NCBI RefSeq assembly: GCF_000612545.2
Contig: NZ_CP097800.1
Coordinates: forward strand, 5,716,501 to 5,780,500
DNA: 64,000 nt
Source: Streptomyces sp. PCS3-D2
GTDB taxonomy: Bacteria; Actinomycetota; Actinomycetes; Streptomycetales; Streptomycetaceae
Direction of reading: 5' to 3'
In this document: positions 1 through 8,883 of the stretch, piece by piece
How positions within the stretch are numbered: position 1 is the stretch's first letter
Layout of the letters: every line of letters begins with the position of its first letter
Notes under the pieces: generated by a model
Seen by the model: only the letters and a program-made list of their open reading frames with translations
What the model was told of the DNA's origin: nothing
The model's database searches: none
Translations under genes and position numbers: made by a program

Positions 1-910
1 GGGCGCGGTCCGCCACGCCCTGATCGAGCAGGACCACGGTCTGGAGAAGGCCCTCGACAACGAGCTGATCGAGCTCGCGGCCGACGCGCTGAACGCCGAG
101 ACCGCCGAGGCGGCCCAGCCGGTCCGCGCCCAGGTCGCCATCCGGAACATCAACCGGACCGTCGGTACGATGCTCGGCCACCACGTCACCAAGCGGTTCG
201 GCGGCGCGGGCCTGCCCGACAACACGATCGACCTGACCTTCACGGGCAGCGCCGGCCAGTCCTTCGGCGCCTTCGTCCCGAAGGGCGTCACCCTCCGCCT
301 GGAGGGCGACGCCAACGACTACGTCGGCAAGGGCCTGTCCGGCGGCCGGATCGTGGTCCGCCCGGACCGCGGTGCCGACCACCTCGCCGAGTACTCCACC
401 ATCGCCGGCAACACCATCGGCTACGGAGCCACCGGCGGCGAGATGTTCCTGCGCGGCCGCACCGGCGAGCGCTTCTGCGTCCGCAACTCCGGTGCCCTGG
501 TCGTCTCGGAGGGCGTGGGCGACCACGGCTGCGAGTACATGACCGGCGGCACGGCAGTCGTCCTGGGCGAGACGGGCCGCAACTTCGCGGCCGGCATGTC
601 GGGCGGCGTCGCGTACGTCGTCGACCTCGACCCGCACAACGTCAACGTCGGCAACGCGGGCGCGGTCGAGGCCCTGTCCGACACCGACAAGCAGTGGCTG
701 CACGATGTGGTGCGCCGCCACGAGGAGGAGACCGGCTCGACCGTGGCCGCGAAGCTCCTGGCTGACTGGTCCGCCGCGGTGGACCGCTTCAGCAAGATCA
801 TCCCGACCACGTACAAGGCAGTGCTCGCCGCCAAGGACGCCGCTGAGCTCGCCGGACTCTCGGAATCCGAGACCACGGAGAAGATGATGGAGGCGGCGAC
901 CCATGGCTGA
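1..910 (+). CDS. gltB: Glutamate synthase large subunit, C-terminal part (partial)
   Basis: The reading frame is open from base 2, so the 5' end lies outside the window; about 302 C-terminal residues are present. This is the GXGXG beta-helix domain of glutamate synthase: Gly-rich turns such as [20 protein letters not shown] and GMSGGVAYV recur at regular spacing. The enzyme makes two glutamates from glutamine and 2-oxoglutarate in the cytoplasm, and the large subunit carries the amidotransferase and FMN synthase sites (not visible here). The stop overlaps the start of gltD by 8 bases, so the two subunits are co-translated. The identity is secure from the domain and the adjacent gltD. Confidence 0.95.
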   Translation, partial: GAVRHALIEQDHGLEKALDNELIELAADALNAETAEAAQPVRAQVAIRNINRTVGTMLGHHVTKRFGGAGLPDNTIDLTFTGSAGQSFGAFVPKGVTLRLEGDANDYVGKGLSGGRIVVRPDRGADHLAEYSTIAGNTIGYGATGGEMFLRGRTGERFCVRNSGALVVSEGVGDHGCEYMTGGTAVVLGETGRNFAAGMSGGVAYVVDLDPHNVNVGNAGAVEALSDTDKQWLHDVVRRHEEETGSTVAAKLLADWSAAVDRFSKIIPTTYKAVLAAKDAAELAGLSESETTEKMMEAATHG

Positions 911-2363
911 CCCGAAGGGCTTCCTCACCACCACGCGCGAGACCGCCTGCTCCCGTCCCGTCGCCGACCGGCTGAAGGACTGGAACGAGGTCTACGTCCC
1001 GGGCTCGCTGCTGCCGATCATCAGCAAGCAGGCCGGCCGCTGCATGGACTGCGGCATCCCGTTCTGCCACAACGGCTGCCCGCTCGGGAACCTGATCCCC
1101 GAGTGGAACGACTACGCCTACCGCGATGACTGGGCGGCGGCGTCGGAGCGGCTGCACGCGACGAACAACTTCCCGGAGTTCACCGGCCGCCTGTGCCCGG
1201 CCCCGTGCGAGTCGGCGTGCGTCCTCGGCATCAACCAGCCCGCCGTCACCATCAAGAACGTCGAAGTCTCGATCATCGACAAGGCGTGGGACAACGGGGA
1301 CGTCACCCCGCAGGCCCCGGAGCGCCTGTCCGGCAAGACCGTCGCCGTGATCGGCTCCGGACCGGCCGGCCTGGCCGCCGCCCAGCAGCTGACCCGGGCC
1401 GGCCACACCGTCGTCGTGTACGAGCGCGCCGACCGCATCGGCGGTCTGCTGCGCTACGGCATCCCCGAGTTCAAGATGGAGAAGGTGCACATCAACCGCC
1501 GCATCGAGCAGATGCGCGCGGAGGGCACCAAGTTCCGCACCGGCATCGAGGTCGGCCGGGACATCACGGCGACCGACCTGCGCAAGCGGTTCGACGCGGT
1601 GGTCGTCGCGGCCGGCGCCACGGTCTCGCGCGACCTGCCGGTACCGGGCCGCGAGCTGAACGGCATCCACTTCGCGATGGAGTACCTGCCGCTCGCGAAC
1701 AAGGTCCAGGAGGGCGACTTCCTGGCCCCGCCCATCACGGCCGAGGGCAAGCACGTGGTCGTCATCGGCGGCGGCGACACCGGCGCGGACTGCGTGGGCA
1801 CCGCCCACCGCCAGGGCGCGGCCTCGGTCACCCAGCTGGAGATCATGCCGAAGCCGGGCGAGGAGCGGAACGCCAACCAGCCGTGGCCGACCTTCCCGAT
1901 GCTCTACAAGGTCACCTCGGCCCACGAGGAGGGCGGCGAGCGGGTCTACTCCGTCTCCACCACCCACTTCGAGGGCGACGAGGACGGCAACGTCCAGGCC
2001 CTGCACCTGGTCGAGGTCGAGTTCGTCGACGGCAAGCTCGTCCAGAAGCCCGGCACCGAGCGCGTCCTCCCCGCGCAGCTGGTGACCCTGGCGATGGGCT
2101 TCACGGGCACCGACCAGGCGAACGGCCTGGTCCAGCAGTTCGGTGTGGAGCTGGACGCCCGCGGCAACATCGACCGCGACGCCTCGTACGCGACCAACGT
2201 CGACGGCGTCTTCGTCGCCGGCGACGCGGGCCGCGGCCAGTCGCTCATCGTCTGGGCCATCGCGGAGGGCCGCTCGGCCGCCCGCGGCGTGGACCGCTAC
2301 CTGACCGGCAGCAGCACCCTCCCGTACCCGGTCAAGCCGACGGACCGCTCGCTGACCGTGTAG
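903..2363 (+). CDS. gltD: Glutamate synthase small subunit, NADPH-dependent
   Basis: A 486-residue flavoprotein that passes electrons from NAD(P)H through FAD and iron-sulfur clusters to GltB. Near residue 46 there is a Cys cluster ([14 protein letters not shown]) and near residue 98 a second (CPAPCESAC); both are typical of the [4Fe-4S] sites. A Rossmann FAD motif ([13 protein letters not shown]) lies near residue 150, a second nucleotide motif (GGGDTGADC) near residue 288, and a C-terminal [14 protein letters not shown] segment binds FAD. Length matches the family. The ATG overlaps the gltB stop and a GGAG-like site precedes it, so translation is coupled. A strong hairpin follows the gene. 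Confidence 0.96.
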   Translation: MADPKGFLTTTRETACSRPVADRLKDWNEVYVPGSLLPIISKQAGRCMDCGIPFCHNGCPLGNLIPEWNDYAYRDDWAAASERLHATNNFPEFTGRLCPAPCESACVLGINQPAVTIKNVEVSIIDKAWDNGDVTPQAPERLSGKTVAVIGSGPAGLAAAQQLTRAGHTVVVYERADRIGGLLRYGIPEFKMEKVHINRRIEQMRAEGTKFRTGIEVGRDITATDLRKRFDAVVVAAGATVSRDLPVPGRELNGIHFAMEYLPLANKVQEGDFLAPPITAEGKHVVVIGGGDTGADCVGTAHRQGAASVTQLEIMPKPGEERNANQPWPTFPMLYKVTSAHEEGGERVYSVSTTHFEGDEDGNVQALHLVEVEFVDGKLVQKPGTERVLPAQLVTLAMGFTGTDQANGLVQQFGVELDARGNIDRDASYATNVDGVFVAGDAGRGQSLIVWAIAEGRSAARGVDRYLTGSSTLPYPVKPTDRSLTV

Positions 2364-2440
2364 GCACCGGCAAGCACCCCCGCCTCGCGAAGGGCGGGAC
2401 CCCTCATACGGTCCGTACAACGGCGTACGGAACACCCGAC

Positions 2441-2482
2441 GCAGCGCCCGCCACGTCCCCGACCAGGGGTGGCGGGCGCTGC
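2441..2482 (+). terminator. Hairpin terminator after gltBD
   Basis: A 14-bp perfect stem (2441-2454 with 2469-2482) encloses a 14-nt loop, about 80 bases after the gltD stop. There is no U-run, as is common for Streptomyces terminators. It separates gltBD from the next gene. Confidence 0.7.
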
Positions 2483-2583
2483 GGCGTCGGGTGGTCGTAT
2501 CCATGCGTTCCGCTGAACCGTCGGGGAGGCGAGGACTACGCTTTTCACGGAACGAGGGCACTGCGGGAGCGGGGAGTTGGCTC

Positions 2584-3420
2584 ATGGCCAAGCCGAATGA
2601 CGAGGACGGGGCACAGACGCCGGAGGAGTTCGCCCGTGAGGAACTGCGGGGCAAGCGGGAGGCCGCGGGCTTGACCCAGGAGGGGCTGGGCGAGCGGATC
2701 TTCGCCACGGGGGCCTACGTCGGGATGATGGAGAGCGGGCGGCGCCGACTGCGCCCGGAGATCGCCAAGCTCATCGACAGAGAGCTGAACACAGGGGACT
2801 ACTTCTTCCGCCTGGCCCGGGCCTTCAAGTCCAAGCACATCGAGTACTTCGCCGCCGTGGCCGAGCTGGAAGGGCTGGCGACGGCCACCTACGAGTACGC
2901 CTGCATGCTGGTTCCCGGACTGCTCCAGACGGACGATTACGCGCGGGCGGTCATCCGGGCAGCCAGCCCGACCGCGCTGTCAGAGCGCGTTGAAGCCCTG
3001 GTCGCGGCGCGCACCGAACGTGCTCGACTCCTCGTCGATCCGGAGACGCCCGAGATGTGGGTGGTTCTGCACGAGTCGGTGCTCCGGACGACCGTCGGAG
3101 GGCCTGCTGTGATGGCCGCACAGTTGCGGCACATCGCTTCGTACGTCCGGGCGCACCGGATCACCGTGCAGGTGGTGCCGTTCTCGGCCGGCGCCCATGG
3201 CGCCCTGAACTCGATGGTGCGCATCATCCAGTTCCCGGACGCGCCCGATGTCGCCTATACGGAGGGACCCCATGCGGGGCAACTGCTCGACTATCCGGCC
3301 CTGGTTCAGCGCTACTGGAGGTCATACGATCTTGCCAGGGCTGCTGCGTTGTCACCGGAGGTGTCCCTGAACCTGATCGAGTCGGTGGCGGAGGAGTACG
3401 CGACATGCGCGCAGACGTGA
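2584..3420 (+). CDS. XRE-family regulator with DUF5753 (Scr1-type)
   Basis: A 278-residue protein. Residues about 18-75 form an XRE helix-turn-helix (LRGKREAAGLTQEGLGERI, then YVGMMESGRR). The rest matches the DUF5753 domain found in many Streptomyces regulators: the segment LVPGLLQTDDYARAVI near residue 100 is the hallmark. The open frame extends upstream to 2491, but ATG 2584 is chosen because GGGGAG lies about 8 nt before it and homologues start at the helix-turn-helix. It overlaps the following DUF397 gene by 16 bases, the usual pairing for this family. The target is unknown; such pairs are often linked to development or secondary metabolism. Confidence 0.88.
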   Translation: MAKPNDEDGAQTPEEFAREELRGKREAAGLTQEGLGERIFATGAYVGMMESGRRRLRPEIAKLIDRELNTGDYFFRLARAFKSKHIEYFAAVAELEGLATATYEYACMLVPGLLQTDDYARAVIRAASPTALSERVEALVAARTERARLLVDPETPEMWVVLHESVLRTTVGGPAVMAAQLRHIASYVRAHRITVQVVPFSAGAHGALNSMVRIIQFPDAPDVAYTEGPHAGQLLDYPALVQRYWRSYDLARAAALSPEVSLNLIESVAEEYATCAQT

Positions 3421-3740
3421 ACGGCCTGTCCTGGCGCAAGTCCTCGTACAGCAACGGCGAAGGAGGCGACTGCGTCGAGGTGTCAGACGACCTTCCCGGC
3501 CCGATCCGCGTCCGTGACAGCAAGCTGGCCGACACCGGCCCGGTTCTCGCGTTCCCCGCCGCCTCATGGGCGTTGTTCGTCGCGGCCGTGCGGTTCCCGG
3601 TTCCTCTCCCGTTCCACCGAGCAGGAGCGGGCGCGCGCTCCGTTCCGCCGGGCGGTGCGGAGCGGGGACCCGGCCGGGGCGGCTCGGTGCCGGTCGGGAT
3701 TCCGGCAGGCGCCGGCGCGGAGGCACGGGCCGCCTACTGA
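3405..3740 (+). CDS. DUF397 protein with long C-terminal extension
   Basis: A 111-residue protein starting inside the end of the XRE gene. The first 65 residues are a classic DUF397 domain: LSWRKSSYSNGEGGDCVEV, then VRDSK and a final WALFVAAVR. DUF397 proteins normally stop a few residues after this point. Here the frame runs on for about 50 Pro/Gly/Ala-rich residues with no recognisable fold, which suggests a lost stop or a small frameshift near 3590. The gene ends convergently, overlapping the stop of the HIT gene by 7 bases. It probably works with the upstream regulator as an antitoxin-like or signalling partner; function is inferred only from pairing. Confidence 0.72.
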   Translation: MRADVNGLSWRKSSYSNGEGGDCVEVSDDLPGPIRVRDSKLADTGPVLAFPAASWALFVAAVRFPVPLPFHRAGAGARSVPPGGAERGPGRGGSVPVGIPAGAGAEARAAY

Positions 3741-4201
3741 GCGTCCGGGTATCCGTTCAGCCGGTCACGGAGGGAGAGGGCCATCCGGTCGGCCTGCCCG
3801 GTCGTCACCCGCTCGTGCTCCGGTCGCCGGAGCAGCTCGAAAACACCCGGCCCGCGATGCTCGGGCGGCAGATCCGCTGTGCGCGGAACGATGTGGAAGT
3901 GAACGTGCGCGAAGCCTTCGGCCTCGGCGAACTGGACGACGTAGGTCTTGGCGCAACCGGTCACGCTCCGCAGCGCCCGGGAGAGTCTCACCTGCCACAC
4001 CCCCAGGGACGATGCCTCGGCGGCGGTGAGGTCGTGAACCGTGAGGACGTGGCGCCGCGGCAGCAGCACCAGCCAGCCGGGCAATGCGGTGTTGAAGGCG
4101 TGCGCCACCCGCCATTGCCGGTCGTGTGCCACGCACTCGCGTGGTGGAAGGTCGTCGAACACGGCCTCCTGGCTGCACGCATAGCAGTGGGGAGTCGTCA
4201 T
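3734..4201 (-). CDS. HIT-family hydrolase
   Basis: A 155-residue protein with the histidine-triad motif HVHFHIVP near residue 105, the catalytic loop of HIT nucleotide hydrolases/transferases. An N-terminal CYACSQE segment resembles the start of actinobacterial HIT proteins and could bind zinc together with later residues. ATG 4201 starts right at this segment. A TAGGCT hexamer lies 8 nt upstream on the same strand (4210-4215), so the message may be leaderless. The substrate is not evident; nucleoside phosphoramidates or dinucleotide polyphosphates are usual. The 185 bases upstream contain no gene. Confidence 0.85.
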   Translation of the reverse strand: MTTPHCYACSQEAVFDDLPPRECVAHDRQWRVAHAFNTALPGWLVLLPRRHVLTVHDLTAAEASSLGVWQVRLSRALRSVTGCAKTYVVQFAEAEGFAHVHFHIVPRTADLPPEHRGPGVFELLRRPEHERVTTGQADRMALSLRDRLNGYPDAQ

Positions 4202-4386
4202 GGACCGAGAGCCTACGACCCGGGAGCGGTGCTCGTCCGGTCCGCCCGGCAGGTCTGGGGCCGCGCGGACCGGGAAGCGGACCCCTTCGGCCGCTTCACC
4301 ACCTCCGGCCTCCGCACGGATCGCCCACCGGCCCGCCCGACCGCTACTGGTTCTGCGCCCGGCCGCTGCGCCGCCGCCCCGCCGGC

Positions 4387-4950
4387 CTACGCACCGGGGG
4401 CCGCGCCGCTCCGGGGCAGGCCCCCGCCGCCCGGCTCGTCCTCCGGCGCCGGGTCCTCGCGCGGTGGTTCGTCGTCGGTTCCCCGGCGCTGGGTGCGCAG
4501 GCTGTGGTCCGGCAGCCAGGTCCGCACCACCAGGTCGTCGCCCTCGATGCCGATGTGGACGACCTCCGTGAGGTCGGCGTAGAAGAGGTGGAAGGGGTGC
4601 GGGGTCTCCGTCTCCTCCGCGTACCGGTGGAGTTCGGGCGGGTCCACGAGCTCCACCGCGCGCCCGGAGATCCGTACGTCCCCGTCCGGCATGGTCTCGC
4701 CCTCGCCCGGATTGGTGTGCAGGGCGAAGCGCGGGTCGCGCTGGAGGTCTCTGGCCTTCATCGAGCCGGCCATCATCCCCAGCCACAGCTCGCCGCCCCG
4801 GATGTCGACGTTCAGGCCGGTCACCCGCGGGGAGCCGTCCTTGCGCAGGGTGGCCAGGACGTGGTGCGGGTACTGCGCGAAGCGGGCCTGGACGGCCGCC
4901 GCGAGGTCCGGTTCCGCCTTCTCGAAGACTGCCCAACTGGTATGCGTCAT
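4387..4950 (-). CDS. Pyridoxamine 5'-phosphate oxidase-family flavin/F420 protein
   Basis: A 187-residue protein with the split-barrel fold of the PNPOx family: HHVLATLRKDGSPRVTGLNV near residue 29 and a later GMMAGSMKARDLQRDPR segment form the usual flavin or F420 phosphate-binding strand and helix. It is longer than PdxH-type catalytic signatures require and lacks the PdxH C-terminal motif, so it is more likely a flavin or F420-dependent reductase than true PNPOx. The last 30 residues are charged and disordered. It lies 35 bases after the vWA gene on the same strand and may be co-transcribed with it. Confidence 0.82.
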   Translation of the reverse strand: MTHTSWAVFEKAEPDLAAAVQARFAQYPHHVLATLRKDGSPRVTGLNVDIRGGELWLGMMAGSMKARDLQRDPRFALHTNPGEGETMPDGDVRISGRAVELVDPPELHRYAEETETPHPFHLFYADLTEVVHIGIEGDDLVVRTWLPDHSLRTQRRGTDDEPPREDPAPEDEPGGGGLPRSGAAPGA

Positions 4951-4985
4951 ACGTCCATCAAAGCGCGGGCACCCGCGCACCCCGG

Positions 4986-5714
4986 TCAGGCGCGCACGAT
5001 GCCCGCACCGCGTGCCGCCGCCAGCCAGGCCGGGAACTCCCTGACGAGGCGGTCGTACAGTTCGCCGTCCGGCACGGTGCGCGGGTCCGGGCCCGCGTGG
5101 AAGTAGCCGGCGTTGTCCACGGGCCGTCGGGCGGGCACGGGCAGCTCGTCCAGCCGGCGCAGGAAGTCGAACTGGGTGCTGCGGGTGTTGCCGAAGCCGA
5201 CGAACTGCCAGAAGAGCGGCAGCCGGGCCGCCTTGCACAGGTACTTCTCGGCCAGGGGCTTGTTGATCGGCCCGCCGTCGGTCTGGAAGACGACGAGGGC
5301 GGGGGCCGTCGCGCCGGAGTCGAGGTAGTGGTCGATCACCGCGTCCATCGCCGCGTGATAGGCCGTCTTGCCCATGTGGCCCAGGCGGGAGGCTATCTCG
5401 GTGACCCGGCCCTCGTGCCCGGCCAGGGAGATCTCCTCGACCGCGTCGACCTCGGTGGAGAAGAAGACCACCGGCACGCGGCCGTCGTCGTCCAGGTGCG
5501 CGGACAGCCCCAGCACGCGGTCGGCGAGGGCCTGCACGCTGCCGTCCTGATAGTAGGGGCGCATCGACCCCGAGTAGTCCAGGACCAGGTAGACGGCGGC
5601 GCGTCCGCCCTCCAGGCCGTACGTGCGCAGGGACACCCCGGCCGTCTTGTAGAGCTTCACGAGGGCCGGAGCCGACTCCTCGACCTTGCGGAGGCTGATG
5701 GCGCTGCTCGTCAT
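4986..5714 (-). CDS. vWA-domain protein, TerF-like
   Basis: A 242-residue cytoplasmic protein that is almost all one von Willebrand factor A domain. The metal-ion-dependent adhesion motif is DYSGS at about residues 46-50, with a conserved Thr in MGKTAYH and an Asp in FQTDGGP completing the site. The start KVEESAPALVKLYKTAG matches the vWA part of tellurium-resistance TerF-like proteins. No Ter-family neighbours are present, so it is probably a stand-alone relative whose role is unknown. ATG 5714 is the first start before this conserved region; the 225 bases upstream separate it from the divergent methyltransferase. Confidence 0.85.
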   Translation of the reverse strand: MTSSAISLRKVEESAPALVKLYKTAGVSLRTYGLEGGRAAVYLVLDYSGSMRPYYQDGSVQALADRVLGLSAHLDDDGRVPVVFFSTEVDAVEEISLAGHEGRVTEIASRLGHMGKTAYHAAMDAVIDHYLDSGATAPALVVFQTDGGPINKPLAEKYLCKAARLPLFWQFVGFGNTRSTQFDFLRRLDELPVPARRPVDNAGYFHAGPDPRTVPDGELYDRLVREFPAWLAAARGAGIVRA

Positions 5715-5905
5715 GGGGTGAGGGTATGCCGAACGCTCCGCGGCCGTGACTGCTCCGGCGGTCGACGCCGGTCGCCCCGTGCGGCCTCCGCTGCTCAGAC
5801 CCGTCCTCGTATGCGACGGCGCGGAGAGCGTCGGTGCGGTCCTGCGCAACGGCCCGCGTCTGACGGGGGAGTCCGGTGCGATCCGGCCCTGACACCTCGA
5901 TCCTG

Positions 5906-5933
5906 TTGCCCGGCCCATGTGATCGAAAACAAT
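5906..5933 (+). promoter_or_regulatory. Probable promoter of methyltransferase (leaderless)
   Basis: TTGCCC (5906-5911) and AACAAT (5928-5933) are 16 nt apart. The hexamer ends 6 nt before ATG 5940, which would place the transcription start at the A of the start codon. No ribosome-binding site is visible. Confidence 0.5.
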
Positions 5934-5939
5934 GGACGC

Positions 5940-6668
5940 ATGACGACACGTGCCCGTTCCTTCGACGCCGCTGCCGCTTCCTACGCCGCCCACCGCCCCG
6001 GCTACCCGCCGGCCCTCTTCGACGCCGTCGAGGAGCTCGCCGGGCGCCCGCTCGCCGGGGCGCGCGTGGCCGACGTGGGCGCGGGCACCGGGATCGCCAC
6101 CGCCGTGCTGCACGAGCGGGGCGCCGACGTCCTCGCCGTGGAGCCCGGGGACGGGATGGCCGCGCAGCTGCGCCGGGCGCATCCCGGGATCCCGGTCGTA
6201 CGCGGGGACGGGGACCGGCTTCCGCTGGCCACCGCCGCGTTCGACCTCCTGACCTACGCCCAGGCCTGGCACTGGACCGACCCGGCCCGCTCCGTCCCCG
6301 AGGCCCGCCGCGTCCTGCGCCCGGGCGGCGCGCTCGCCCTCTGGTGGAACGACCCGGACCTCACCGTGCCCTGGATCGCCGAGCAGGAGGCCCGGCTGGC
6401 GGCGTTCTTCGGGGCGGCCGGCGGGCAGGGCTTCCGTACCCTGCCCCGCGGCTTCGGCGGGTTCACCTCCCGCACCGTGCGCTGGTCCCGGCGCATCCCG
6501 CTGGACGCGCACCTCGCCAACCTGGCCAGCCACTCCGCCTTCCTGATGCTGGGCGAGGCCGGCACCCGCGACTACTTCGCGGCGGAACGGGAGCTGCTGG
6601 CCCCGCTCTTCCCCGACGGCACGGTCGAGGAGAACTACGTGGTCGGACTCCACGTCAGCCGGGTGTGA
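5940..6668 (+). CDS. Class I SAM-dependent methyltransferase
   Basis: A 242-residue protein. The SAM site is VADVGAGTGIATAVL near residue 42, followed by the acidic strand LAVEPGDGM and motif III-IV around AFDLLTYAQAWHWTD. The motif FDAAAASYAAHRPGYP at the N terminus is characteristic of this large Streptomyces methyltransferase group. The substrate is unknown. Its end overlaps the convergent acyl-CoA dehydrogenase gene by 14 bases. An ATG at 5932 opens only a three-codon frame, so 5940 is the start. Confidence 0.87.
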   Translation: MTTRARSFDAAAASYAAHRPGYPPALFDAVEELAGRPLAGARVADVGAGTGIATAVLHERGADVLAVEPGDGMAAQLRRAHPGIPVVRGDGDRLPLATAAFDLLTYAQAWHWTDPARSVPEARRVLRPGGALALWWNDPDLTVPWIAEQEARLAAFFGAAGGQGFRTLPRGFGGFTSRTVRWSRRIPLDAHLANLASHSAFLMLGEAGTRDYFAAERELLAPLFPDGTVEENYVVGLHVSRV

Positions 6669-7647
6669 CCGACCGCAGCACCTCCGCCCGGCACGCCGAC
6701 GGCGTGCCCCAGGCGTCCCGCAGCGGGCGTGCCTTGCGCAGCCACAGCGACAGGTCCAGCTCCTCGGTGTAGCCGACCGCGCCGTGGAGCTGGAGGGCTG
6801 TCATGGCCGCCCGGTACGCCGCCTCTCCGCACCGCAGCTTCGCCGCCGCCACGTCGCCGGGGGCGAGCGACAGCGCCGCCGCCCACAGCAGCGGGCGGGC
6901 GAACTCCAGGGCCAGGAGGGTGTCGGCCAGCCGGTGCTTGACCGCCTGGAAGGAGCCGACCGGCACCCCGAACTGCGTGCGCTGCCGGACGTATCCGACC
7001 GTCCGCTCCAGCAGTGCCTCGCCCACGCCCAGGCACTGGGCCGCCGTCAGCAGCCGGGCCCAGCGCCCGGCCGCCCCGGCCGCGCGCGCCACAGCCGGCC
7101 CCGCGGCCAGGAGTGTGCCCCCGGCCGCCGTGGGGCGCGACAGCCGCCGCGCCGGGTCCGTCGACCGCAGGACTTCCCCCGGCGCGGGGGCGGCCAGCCG
7201 CAGCTCGCCGGCCGCCGACACGGTGAAGCAGTACGTGGCCGCGTCCGCGTCCAGGGCGTACGGCCCGCCGTCCGGCAGCGTCAGGGTGGCCCAGGCCTCA
7301 CCCGCGACCAGGCCGGGCAGGAACCGCTCGGCGAGCTTTTCGTCCCCCAGTTCCGACAGCAGCACCGACGCGGCGGCGCTCTCCACCACCGGCCCCGGCA
7401 TCCCGGCCCGGCCCAGCTCCACGAAGCCCAGCGAGAGCTCCGCCGGGAGCAGGCCGGCCCCCTCGTAGGCCTCGGGGGCGGCCAGCGCGAACAGGCCCGT
7501 CGCCGCGAGCCGGGAGCGCAGCGCCAGCCCGGGCGCGTACGCGCCGTCCGCCCAGGCCCGTACCGTCGCCGGAACCCGGGCCGAGCCCAGCAGGGAGCGC
7601 AGGGTGCGGGCGAAGTCCGACTGCTCGTCGGTCGGCAGGAAGCGCAT
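6655..7647 (-). CDS. Acyl-CoA dehydrogenase, small subunit of a heteromeric pair (steroid type)
   Basis: A 330-residue acyl-CoA dehydrogenase-like protein. The N-terminal helical domain begins MRFLPTDEQSDFARTLRSLL and the C-terminal domain has the family signature LHGAVGYTEELDLSLW. It is shorter than the usual 380 residues and follows the larger dehydrogenase with a one-base stop/start overlap (TGATG), the arrangement of alpha2beta2 steroid enzymes such as the FadE31-33 (IpdE) group of Mycobacterium. It should introduce a double bond in a steroid ring C/D acyl-CoA. The exact step is inferred from the neighbouring ipd genes. Confidence 0.85.
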   Translation of the reverse strand: MRFLPTDEQSDFARTLRSLLGSARVPATVRAWADGAYAPGLALRSRLAATGLFALAAPEAYEGAGLLPAELSLGFVELGRAGMPGPVVESAAASVLLSELGDEKLAERFLPGLVAGEAWATLTLPDGGPYALDADAATYCFTVSAAGELRLAAPAPGEVLRSTDPARRLSRPTAAGGTLLAAGPAVARAAGAAGRWARLLTAAQCLGVGEALLERTVGYVRQRTQFGVPVGSFQAVKHRLADTLLALEFARPLLWAAALSLAPGDVAAAKLRCGEAAYRAAMTALQLHGAVGYTEELDLSLWLRKARPLRDAWGTPSACRAEVLRSVTPG

Positions 7648-8792
7648 CAGCGGCGGCCCTTCGGCAGGCCGAGCAGCCGCTCGGCGATGATGTCGCGCTG
7701 GATCTCGTTGGTCCCGGCGTAGATCGGCCCGGCCAGCGAGAAGACCCACGGCTCGGCCCACTCCCCGTCCGCGAGCTCGGCGTCCGCACCCAGCAGGTCC
7801 AGTGCCGTCTCGTGCAGGGCGATGTCGTACTCCGACCAGAACACCTTGTTCAGGCTGGACTCGGCGCCGACGGCCCCGCCCGCGGCGAACCGGGAGGCGC
7901 CGGCCCAGGTGAACAGCTCGTAGGCGCGCGCCCCGACCACCGCGTCGGCCACCCGGTCGCGCAGCGCCGTGTCGGCCGGGTCCCCCTGCGCGCGCCACAG
8001 CGCGGCCAGCCGGTCCGCCGCCGCGAGGAACCGGCCGGGGGAGCGCAGGGTCAGCCCGCGTTCGCTGCCGGTGGTGGACATCGCGATCCGCCAGCCCTGC
8101 CCGGGCTCCCCGATCACGTCCTCGTCCGGGACGAAGACCTCGTCCAGGAAGAGTTCCGCGAAGGCCGGCTTGCCGTCGAGACGGCCGATCGGCCGCACCG
8201 TGACCCCCGGCGCCCGCAGGTCGAACATCAGGTACGTCAGCCCCTGGTGCGGTTTCGGGGTGTCCGGGTCGGTGCGGAAGATACCGAAGGCCCGGTCCGC
8301 GAAGGCCGCCCGCGAGGACCAGGTCTTCTGCCCGGACAGCAGCCAGCCGCCCTCGGTGCGGACCGCACGCGACGTCAGCGAGGCCAGGTCGGAGCCCGAC
8401 TCCGGCTCCGACCAGGCCTGCGCCCAGACCACCTCGCCGCTCGCCATCGGCGGCAGTACGCGGGCCCGCTGTTCGGCCGTCGCATGGTCGAAGAGCGTCG
8501 GCGCGAGGAGGCTGATGCCGTTCTGCGAGACCCGGCCCGGCGCGCCGACCGCCCAGTACTCCTCCTCGAAGACCAGCCACCTCACCAGGTCGACGCCCCG
8601 GCCGCCGTACTCCTCGGGCCAGGACACCACCGCCCAGCGGTCCGCGTGCAGCCGGGCCTCCCACTCCCGGTGCGCGGCGAAGCCCTCCCGGGTCTCCAGC
8701 GAGGGCAGGGGGGAGGCGGGTACGTGGTCGGCCAGCCAGGCGCGCGCTTCGGCCCGGAAGGCCTCCACTCCGGCCGTCTGGGTCAGGTCCAT
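7647..8792 (-). CDS. Acyl-CoA dehydrogenase, large subunit of a heteromeric pair (steroid type)
   Basis: A 381-residue FAD-dependent dehydrogenase. It shows the flavin-binding middle segment (QAWSEPESGSDLASL near residue 130) and the C-terminal GPIYAGTNEIQRDIIAERLLG motif, typical of the FadE family acting on steroid side chains and rings. ATG 8792 is chosen: the frame opens 39 bases earlier, inside the operator at 8827-8840, and the first conserved residues come after MDLTQT. It is the first gene of the leftward arm of the HIP locus and is translationally coupled to the small subunit. Confidence 0.87.
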   Translation of the reverse strand: MDLTQTAGVEAFRAEARAWLADHVPASPLPSLETREGFAAHREWEARLHADRWAVVSWPEEYGGRGVDLVRWLVFEEEYWAVGAPGRVSQNGISLLAPTLFDHATAEQRARVLPPMASGEVVWAQAWSEPESGSDLASLTSRAVRTEGGWLLSGQKTWSSRAAFADRAFGIFRTDPDTPKPHQGLTYLMFDLRAPGVTVRPIGRLDGKPAFAELFLDEVFVPDEDVIGEPGQGWRIAMSTTGSERGLTLRSPGRFLAAADRLAALWRAQGDPADTALRDRVADAVVGARAYELFTWAGASRFAAGGAVGAESSLNKVFWSEYDIALHETALDLLGADAELADGEWAEPWVFSLAGPIYAGTNEIQRDIIAERLLGLPKGRR

Positions 8793-8826
8793 CGGGTGCC
8801 CGCCTCCTCGAACGCCACACTTCCCT

Positions 8827-8840
8827 AACAAGTGTTTGGT
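8827..8840. promoter_or_regulatory. KstR2-type operator, copy 1
   Basis: The 14-mer AACAAGTGTTTGGT lies between the divergent dehydrogenase and ipdF genes. It fits the KstR2 consensus AnCAAGnnCTTGnT at every fixed position but one. An almost identical copy is in the other divergent gap of the locus (18355-18368). The regulator gene lies 1 kb away at 9840. The assignment rests on sequence match plus gene context. Confidence 0.75.
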
Positions 8841-8856
8841 AGGTTAACGTACGGCC

Positions 8857-8883
8857 ATGAGCAGCGTCGAGGAGTTCGTATGA
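8857..8883 (+). CDS. Possible 8-codon leader peptide before ipdF
   Basis: ATG 8857 opens a frame encoding MSSVEEFV, whose TGA overlaps the ipdF start as ATGA. The ribosome-binding GGAG of ipdF (8871-8874) lies inside it. It could couple translation to ipdF or be chance; nothing else supports it. Confidence 0.25.
   Translation: MSSVEEFV

Noticed and set aside
798-2708. 636-codon minus-strand frame across gltD
   Set aside because: Shadow of gltD; its composition shows no domain and gltD is certain.
2584-3740. XRE/DUF397 pair as a toxin-antitoxin module
   Set aside because: The pairing is typical of Streptomyces regulators; nothing in the sequence shows a toxin.
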